A program made the translations under genes and the position numbers. Under the pieces are notes generated by a model. It worked only from the letters and a program-made list of their open reading frames with translations. It was not told where the DNA came from and did not search any database. This document shows, piece after piece, positions 57,370 to 64,000 of a DNA stretch of 64,000 nucleotides. Source of the DNA: Cymodocea nodosa (taxonomy: Eukaryota; Streptophyta; Magnoliopsida; Alismatales; Cymodoceaceae); assembly GCA_036874045.1 (NCBI GenBank), contig CM072336.1:10816501-10880500 (forward strand). Direction: 5' to 3'. Each line of letters starts with the position of its first letter. The stretch's first letter is position 1.

Positions 57370-59634
57370 TTATCGACCCCTCCTAAGTATATCACTAATA
57401 GCATTACATATTTTATCTCCTAGATGCCTAATATCATTTCTAATGTCGTTAAGCACTGCATCTAAGTTAGGAGGTAGCTGGGTTTGCTGTTCTACTTGAA
57501 CTGAATAACTTTGTTGTTGTTGTATATGGTCTGTATAAACAGGTTCTTGTTGTTGTCGTTGAGGTTTATGCATGGCCTGAAATTTTTGCAAATCTCTAAC
57601 ACTAAATGCTCTCATGCCTTTAGTTTCAAAGGGCTAGTCGGATAAAATCAATTGGCTTGCAAGGATTCTACATACAGCATCACCATAAAATAACATTGAA
57701 CTCATATGCTGTAGTTGAGAAGTAAAAACATCAAACTAATTGATTTGAATTCTATTTAGCAGGCCATAAGTTGCATATAAACAACTTCTACTGACTTCCA
57801 AATTGTGTCCAACTCTCTGAAATAAAGTTGCATGCAATATATTTGCAATAAATCTTGCCTCTGCATTTAGATTTTTCATTAATCTCATTTTAGAATATAC
57901 ATCTGAAATTTTTGATAAAGATAGAATGTTCCATTCTAGTTGTCTAATCATGTCAAATCTGTTTATAACAACAACACCTTCATTCTTTAATCCTAAAACT
58001 TCAAAAATTAACTCATGAGACAATATAAACTCCTATTGATTTATTTGAGTTTTTAGAAAATTTCCATTCTTGACCAGATTGCTATACAAAGCTGCAATAA
58101 GCTCTATGTATTGCTTCCATTTCGTTCCAACTGGCAAGAATTGAATGAGGCATTGAAACTCAAATAGATCTCTTATTTCCATCAAATTTCTGAACTTTAT
58201 TGGACGAGCATGCAGAATCTGACATGTAATCAGATTATTGTATTTCTGTAATGCTTCTTCAGATCTAAAATGAATTGAATTAACTTGAATTCGTAATACT
58301 GTACACAAAGAAGGTGATACCTGAAGCCGTGATTCAGAGTTTAATTCATCTTTAGGAACCTCTTCTTCAAAATGAATGTCATGTTGTTCCTCTTCCAAAA
58401 TATTATCTTGAAGCTGCTCAAGTAAGCTTGATTCTTCAGCTTCAACAGTGTTAGGAACGTCTTCAATATGCTCAACATTCATCTGTTCAGTCTCTATAGA
58501 ATGATCAAAGTTCAATGTTTCCATAAATTCTACAGCCAGTGTATCTGTCTGTAATTGTTCATTTTGTTCAACAGATATTTCCATTGAGTTATGTTGTGAA
58601 TTCTCAGACTCTACTTCTATAGATTATGAAGAAGGCTAGTTAACTTTTAGCTCTTCTAGAGTCTTAACATTTTCAATATCTACTACTCTAGACAATTCAG
58701 CCTATGAACTAGTTACTATCTCAACATTGTCAATTATATCTGCAACAACTTGTTCAATGTCAGGTGCCTGATGCTCTGATTTGTCAATTTCTGCATCATC
58801 AGGACTTATACTAATAGAAAAACTTGAGCTCATATTTGACTTGCATTTCTTCTCAGGCTTTCTAGCAAGGGAAAATAAAGTCTCATTATCTTCATCAGTT
58901 TCAGTGTGTTCGAAACTGATGAGTTTATCAGATGCATAATAAGGTACAATGTCTAGATATACATTGTCCTTTGGAAATAAATTTTCATCTGATTTTCCTT
59001 TTTCAATAGACTTTGTTTCCTTAGACATAATTTTTCTGATTTTTCTTCTTCTATAACATTTTTGTTTCTCCTCTTCAAGTATTGTTGTTTTCTTTTCAAC
59101 TTGCTGCATAAAAGTTTTATACTTTAATTCTTCTAAGGCACTTTCTATTGCAACGACCTTTCGAAGACTATCAACTTTTGTTTTGTCTACAACAATATTT
59201 GATTCTACTTGTTTTGAATATAAAGGGGTAGGGATAGCTTATTCATGCTCTTCCTCAAATGCATGTAGTCTAGTACTGTTTATTAGTATTTTAGGAGTTC
59301 TAGTTGAAGAACCTACACCTTTTTCCAAATAATTTGCATACTGCTCGAGAAATGTAATCTCAGCACATTTCATTCTGTATTTTCTATCAAATTTACTACG
59401 AATACCCATGTATGTAATATTTGCATCAGTATTTTGGAGTTCTTGTCTAACTCCATTCAGTATACCTTCAGGAAAGAAATATTCACTATAAATTTCTACT
59501 AACCTTTTGTCCACTCGAAATATTTTCTTGAACCAAGTGCGTGGAACTTCATCATTCTCTATTTCTTTTCCTGTCGCATCTCCTTTACTTTTGCCTTTTC
59601 CTCTGCCACGACTTTTGTGGAACTTGGAGACCAT
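57370..59634 (-). pseudogene. Element G ORF3: 755-codon downstream ORF, single frame with stops
   Basis: It starts at 59634 with MVSKFHKSRGRGKGKSKGD, a basic N-terminus (an in-frame ATG at 59697 is less likely by alignment to D and E). A Lys/Glu-rich coiled-coil and acidic region follow. The conserved domain (about 57736-58210) has MEIRDLFEFQCLIQFLP, LIAALYSNLVKNGNF, LIFEVLGLKNEGV, ARFIANILHATLFQR and CLYATYGLLNRIQIN. The C-terminal end has Gln-rich repeats and IRHLGDKICNAISDILRR. All parts share one reading frame; about seven stops (five TAG, two TAA) interrupt it, each one transition from Gln or Trp. By eye it resembles the PF20167-type plant transposon domain. Function unknown; TATA-like signal 80 bases upstream. 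Confidence 0.76.
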
Positions 59635-61232
59635 CGTCGCAGGTTGTAACAGCAACAAGTGGGAAATATTTTCTTGACAAAGTTTACAAATAACCAAAGT
59701 GCCTGTGTAATAAGTGTTTAAATAGGGTTTTAGACGAATAACTCTACATGAAGAGAAGTCGGGTTTAGATATTAAATAAATATTGAATAAGGTTTATTCA
59801 ATCAATGTATCCAAAATATTCAAGTATAACTCATTGAGTTAACAAACCTAACGAGTAAAACACTGTTTAGAGGAAGTTCTACATGTTACCTTATCTAACA
59901 TAACGTCTAGTTAGTACACTTAAAATAAGTTTCGGATGCTTCCAAGTGAAATGTTCTGGAAACAACACACATGCTAAACTTAACATTATCTTGAGAACAT
60001 TTTAAATTATTCGAACATTTTTGTCCTTTGAATCTAAAATAGTTTGTTTGTCTTTTTAAATTATTTCATCAAGATTTTAAGAGGACATTAATTCAGATTA
60101 ACCAAGATTTGTATTTTGAATTATATTAATCTATTTTCGACATTAGTAATCCTCCCCCTACAAATATACTTCAAATATATTCAATCAAAATACAAACTAT
60201 ACTTGTAGTGACAATAGATGTTAAGTATAACTATACTTTTAAATTTTCTTTTTAGAGACTTCCGTTATTCTGACATCATCAAAATATGATTTCCAAAATC
60301 AATTCCTACTGTATATGAATCAAAACACAACTTTGAACTCAATGTGATTAATTCAAGGAGAATAAAAGAATGTATCTCAAATAAATGTTTTCAAAAGTAC
60401 TAATGTTGATTCAATAAATCAGTAGTCATATTGGTAGAAACTATATGTGATTCAAAGATATCTGTAATTAATGAAACAACATATATATATATTTTTTTTC
60501 AAAATAGTAAATATTGATAATTTTCTTTAAAAGTTAGTTTGAAAAGCTTGAATCATATAAGAGCTTTCTAATGTACCCGTGTAGTGAGCTTTCAGTCAAC
60601 AATCCCAGATCTGATCAGGACCTTAGGTTGCCAGATTTAAAGAATCCTTTTTCAAGAAAACAATCCTTACATACCTATCTTCTCAAGTACAAAAGGCTTG
60701 TGATCAAACCGATCAATAAACTCTCAAAGATTTTCACTTTGTAAGTACTTTTCATTTTAAGCACAGTTTATATGTATTCCATTAATACAGATGCAATAAA
60801 ACACAAATCTCATACAATTTTTACTTCTATGATTGTACTGAGAATATGAATCAGTTTCAATAAGCTTATACTTTTGATTAACAGTTTAAGATGAGTTACA
60901 TATAACTTATTCTACAAGTTTAATCAATTAAGTCAAATTTATGCATGATCATATGCATTTTCCTTGATTCAAAGAAAACATTTAATCAAAATTTTAGAAT
61001 GTCAGAAGTATTTAATGTTTTTCATTTACACTTCCACTTAAAATCGTAAAAACCATTAAAATTGATAAACTACTTAAAATCAATAAGATACTACTATGAT
61101 TTTACAATAAATACATAGTATCTTAAGCAGCAGTTTAGATATTAATTTAGATATTTATAATAAGTATATAATATCTATGAGGTTAACAACATCATCAATA
61201 ATATTTATCTTTTTATGTGGAGCTTAAGCATT
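59635..61232 (-). other. Element G spacer between pol and ORF3, promoter-like
   Basis: TATA-like CCCTATTTAAACAC (59714-59727, minus) lies 80 bases before the ORF3 ATG. AGTTA/ACTTA motifs lie at 59820-59945. A PPT-like TTGTAGGGGGAGGATT lies at about 60145-60162. A region collinear with element C's 3'UTR is at 60250-60930. No gene. Confidence 0.65.
60250..60930 (-). repeat. Spacer module shared with gypsy element C 3'UTR
   Basis: Reverse complement of this stretch aligns with 16600-17290; strongest at 60540-60715. See the C 3'UTR entry for shared runs. Confidence 0.8.
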
Positions 61233-61530
61233 TTACACATCACATTGCCTACAAATACCTAAATTTAATCTAATGTTGCAGAATGTATTTTCGTCTAAAG
61301 GTTTTGTAAATATATCAGCTAATTGATTTTTACTAGACACAAATTTTAATTTAATTTTTCCTTTAATTACGTTATCTCTTAGAAAATGATGTTTAACCTC
61401 TATATGCTTTGCTCTTGAATGTAACACAGGATTTTTGGAAAGATTTATTGTAGAACTACTGTCGCAATAAATTTTAGTTGTATTATAAGATAATCCAAAA
61501 TCTTTTAAAGTTTGCCTTATTCACAGAAGT
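61233..61530 (-). pseudogene. Element G RNase H remnant
   Basis: Only the C-terminal third remains: RQTLKDFGLSYNTTKIYCD-like sequence, NPVLHSRAKHIEVKHHFLRD, and QLADIFTKPLDENTF, ending RQCDV-stop. It joins directly to RT sequence encoding TPMST, so the RT end and first part of RNase H are deleted. Confidence 0.82.
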
Positions 61531-62440
61531 ACTCATAGGAGTTCCTTGAATCCTTGTATCATTAAAATTAAATTTCTTAAGCATTTCATCTACATATTTT
61601 TCCTGATTTAAAAATATACCTTTATCCATTTACTTAATTTGAAGTCCTAGAAAATATGAAAGTTCTCCTATCATACTCATTTCAAACTGATTAGTCATCT
61701 CTTCAGAGAATGTTTTTATCAACTTATTAGAGATTGCTCCAAAGATTATATCATCCACGTATATTTGAACAACAATCTAATCTTTACCATCTCTCTTAAT
61801 AAATAGAGTATGATCCACTTTTCCCATGATATAGCTTTTTTCTATTAAAAGTAGACAATCTTTCATACCATGATCTAGGTGCTTGCTTCAAACCATATAA
61901 GGCTTTATTCAATTTATACACAAAGTTAGGATTTTTAATATCTTCAAATCCAGGTGGTTGTTTTACATAGACTTCTTCATTAATTAAACCATTTAGAAAT
62001 GCACTCTTTACATCCATTTGATATAATTTAAAATCCATATAACAAGCATAGGCCAATAATATTCTAATACTTTCTAACCTAGCCATAGGAGCAAATGTTT
62101 CATCATAATCTAATCCTTCTTCCTGTGTATACCTTTGTGCAACTAATCTAGCTTTATTCCTTATAACTTGACTAGTTTCGTTAGTTTTGTTTCTAAAGAT
62201 CCACTTTGTATCTATTATGGACTGATTTTCTGGTGGAGAGACTAATTCCCATACATCATTTCTGATGAATTGATTTAGTTCTTCTTGCATTGCCACTATC
62301 CAATTTTCATCAGATAATGCTTCTTGTATATTCCTTGGTTCCACCATAGAAACAAACATACACATACTATTTAAATTTACTGAAGCTCTAGTTTTAACTC
62401 CCTCATTAATATTACCAATGACTTGAGTAATGGGATGTGA
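61531..62440 (-). pseudogene. Element G reverse transcriptase (C-terminal deletion)
   Basis: [72 protein letters not shown] (open part 61796-62365), then a frameshift. The catalytic YVDDII is at about 61750-61765. The thumb region after TPMST is deleted. Confidence 0.85.
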
Positions 62441-63710
62441 TGAAGAATAACACCAATTTCTCTAATTTTCCTTAATATTCTCATCAACATCTGAAGGTAC
62501 CTCACTTTCATCATTAGTTTGATCATTTAAGTTCATATTTTTGATTTTCTCAAATAAATCATCAATCTCTCTATTGATCTCTAACTCTTTTGGAAGATTG
62601 ATCAAATCATCATTATCAGCTTTAGATTGAGATTCTCTAAAAGAATTTTCATTGAAGCTTATAGGGAGGGTTTCTTCAATAGTCCTAGAAGTCTTGTTAT
62701 ATACTCTATAGGCTTTACTTCTAGAAGAGTAACCTACAAAAATTCCTTCATCCGATTTGACTTGAAATTTATTCCTTTTATCCTTAGTATTAAGAATAAA
62801 ACACTTGCAGACAAATGGTTTCATATAGGAAATTTTTAGAACCCCATTAAACATAATTTCAAAAGGAGTTTTATTAACATAAGGTCTTAAATGACTTCTG
62901 TTAATAACATAACAAGCTGTATTTACTACTTCAGCCCAAAGATTTTGAGGTAACTTATGTTCATTCAACATAGTTCTGGCCATTTCTTGAAGTGATCTAT
63001 TCTTTCTTTCAACAACACCATTTTGACACGGTACTCTTGGAAAAGAAAATTTGTGATCAATGCCATGCTCATTACAATAATTATCCATTTGATCATTATC
63101 AAATTCAGTTCCATGATCACTCCTAAGTTTTTGAATAGTTATTCATTTTGAACAAAATTGCAAAACATTTTAAACTTTTCAAAAACTTCTGTCTTAGATG
63201 CTAGAAAATATACCCAAGTGTATCTAGAGAAGTCATCTACTAAAACAAATACATACCGTTTACCACCAAGACTCATCATTCTTGTTGGTCCAAATAGATC
63301 CATATGTATAAGTTCTAAGACTCTCTTGCTTGAAATATCAGTTTTGGATTTAAAAGAGTTTTTATGAAGTTTACCTAACTCACATGCATCACACATAAAG
63401 TCCTTTGAGTATTTAATCTTTGGTAAACCTCTCACTAAATGTTTTTTTGATAGATTATGTAATAGTTTCATATTTATATGCCCAATCCTTCTATGCCACA
63501 GATATGCATCACTAGTTTCAATTAGCAAACATGAATTTAAATCAACTGCACCAGAAGGTAAAGATAAAATACATACAGAAACTTTTCTTTTAGCAATAAA
63601 CTTAATTTCATATGTATTTTTATCAATTATTTTGTATACATTATCTTCAAACACTACATAATATCCATTTTCAGTTAGTTTTATGACACTCAGCAAATTA
63701 AATCCTAGGT
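62441..63710 (-). pseudogene. Element G integrase and pre-integrase region
   Basis: WHRRIGHINM...CDACELGKLHKNSF zinc region, catalytic IHMDLFGPTRM, a frameshift near 63138, RSDHGTEFDNDQMDN, CQNGVVERKNRSLQEMARTM, then KAYRVYNKTSRTIEETLP. Element J inserts at 63711 within the LGFNLLS segment shared with protease-integrase linkers. The apparent ATG at 63768 lies in J's LTR and is not real. Confidence 0.87.
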
Positions 63711-64000
63711 TGTTGAGTATTTTTGTTTTGATGATGTGTGCTAAATGAAAATAATCATATTTGCTCAATTACTATTGCTTGTGAAAAGAAATTAAAATCA
63801 TCAATTAATACAGAAAAAGCTTACTGATATAAATACTTGTCTGTATTGGATCTGAAGTTAATAACTAGTCGTTTCGTTGCATTAATTTCTCATTTAACTA
63901 AACGTTAAGTTAACGTGTGTTTTTATTGAATAGCATGATATGTTTTAAAGTTATATCTTTTCTATCATGAACAGTGCACGTTTAGACAACTTGTTAAGTT
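63711..64000 (+). mobile_element. Element J: family-2 copia LTR start, runs off the window
   Basis: TGTTGAGTATTTTTGTTTTGA followed by sequence matching H's LTR from 24461. Whether it is a 5' LTR or a solo LTR cannot be seen. It is inserted in element G. Confidence 0.85.

Larger units (their letters stand above)
54369..63710 (-). mobile_element. Element G: family-2 Sirevirus-like copia, split by J
   Basis: 3' LTR 54369-56876 (with insert K), PPT and tail, ORF3 57370-59634, spacer, RNase H/RT remnants 61233-62440 and integrase to 63710. There element J interrupts; protease, Gag and the 5' LTR lie right of the window. It is inserted in E's gag. RT and RNase H carry a ~430-base internal deletion. 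Confidence 0.87.
25931..64000 (-). mobile_element. Element D: family-1 Sirevirus-like copia (5' end beyond window, split by E)
   Basis: From low to high coordinates: 3' LTR 25931-27163, PPT and tail, ORF3 27486-30050, spacer, RNase H and part of RT to 32972. There element E interrupts it, so integrase, protease, Gag and the 5' LTR must lie right of the window. It is inserted in H's 3' LTR; the left target copy would be TCTAT at 25926-25930. Confidence 0.85.

Noticed and set aside
1-64000. TAG recoded as an amino acid or systematic readthrough
   Set aside because: TGA and TAA stops and frameshifts also occur, and the TAG sites fit CHG deamination. Kept only as a remote alternative.
1-64000. 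tRNA, rRNA, organellar insertions, CRISPR arrays
   Set aside because: None seen by eye. The regularly repeated short motifs are degenerate promoter-like arrays without repeat-spacer structure.

Overview
This window is repetitive intergenic DNA from a flowering-plant nuclear genome. It is strongly AT-rich and is made almost entirely of nested, decayed LTR retrotransposons. I see no convincing host protein gene, tRNA, rRNA or CRISPR array. The species cannot be named from this sequence.

Layout, outermost to innermost. Element H (Ty1/copia, family 2, + strand) is visible only as its 3' end (23740-25930). It was split by element A (copia family 1, - strand, 1-23739). A's gag was split by B (Tnt1/Tork-like copia, + strand, 5946-22011). 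B's integrase was split by C (Athila-like Ty3/gypsy, + strand, 8584-19446). On the right, H's 3' LTR was hit by D (family 1, -, from 25931). D's reverse transcriptase was hit by E (family 1, -, from 32973). E contains F (family 3 copia, +, 35120-43314), a 2.15-kb solo gypsy-type LTR I (45355-47507) and G (family 2, -, from 54369). G carries a gypsy-LTR-like insert K (about 55603-56448) and is split by J (family 2, +, from 63711). Target-site duplications are visible for B, C, F and I.

Coding content is Gag, protease, integrase, reverse transcriptase (RT) and RNase H in various states of decay. Families 1 and 2 look like Sireviruses: initiator-Met primer site, repeated polypurine tracts, large Gag, and an extra ORF ('ORF3') after pol. 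ORF3 is about 750-850 codons and resembles the plant transposon / plant mobile domain-type proteins (PF20167-like by eye). C is an unusual rearranged Athila: its RT catalytic half is deleted, and its Gag capsid part sits downstream of pol behind a promoter-like region.

The most interesting signal is regulatory and chimeric. Copia families 1 and 2 share non-coding blocks with gypsy element C. One is a ~103-bp U3 block at about 90% identity by eye. Another is a collinear 3'UTR / PPT / U3-like region that sits in the copia elements between pol and ORF3. All families also carry dense arrays of a short half-site, CGNNNAGTTA, often as inverted pairs 2-7 nt apart. The arrays lie in LTRs and again ahead of the downstream ORF. 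This suggests trading of promoter modules between Ty1 and Ty3 elements, possibly bound by one shared factor. Premature stops are mostly TAG at former CAG or TGG codons, as expected from deamination of methylated cytosines.
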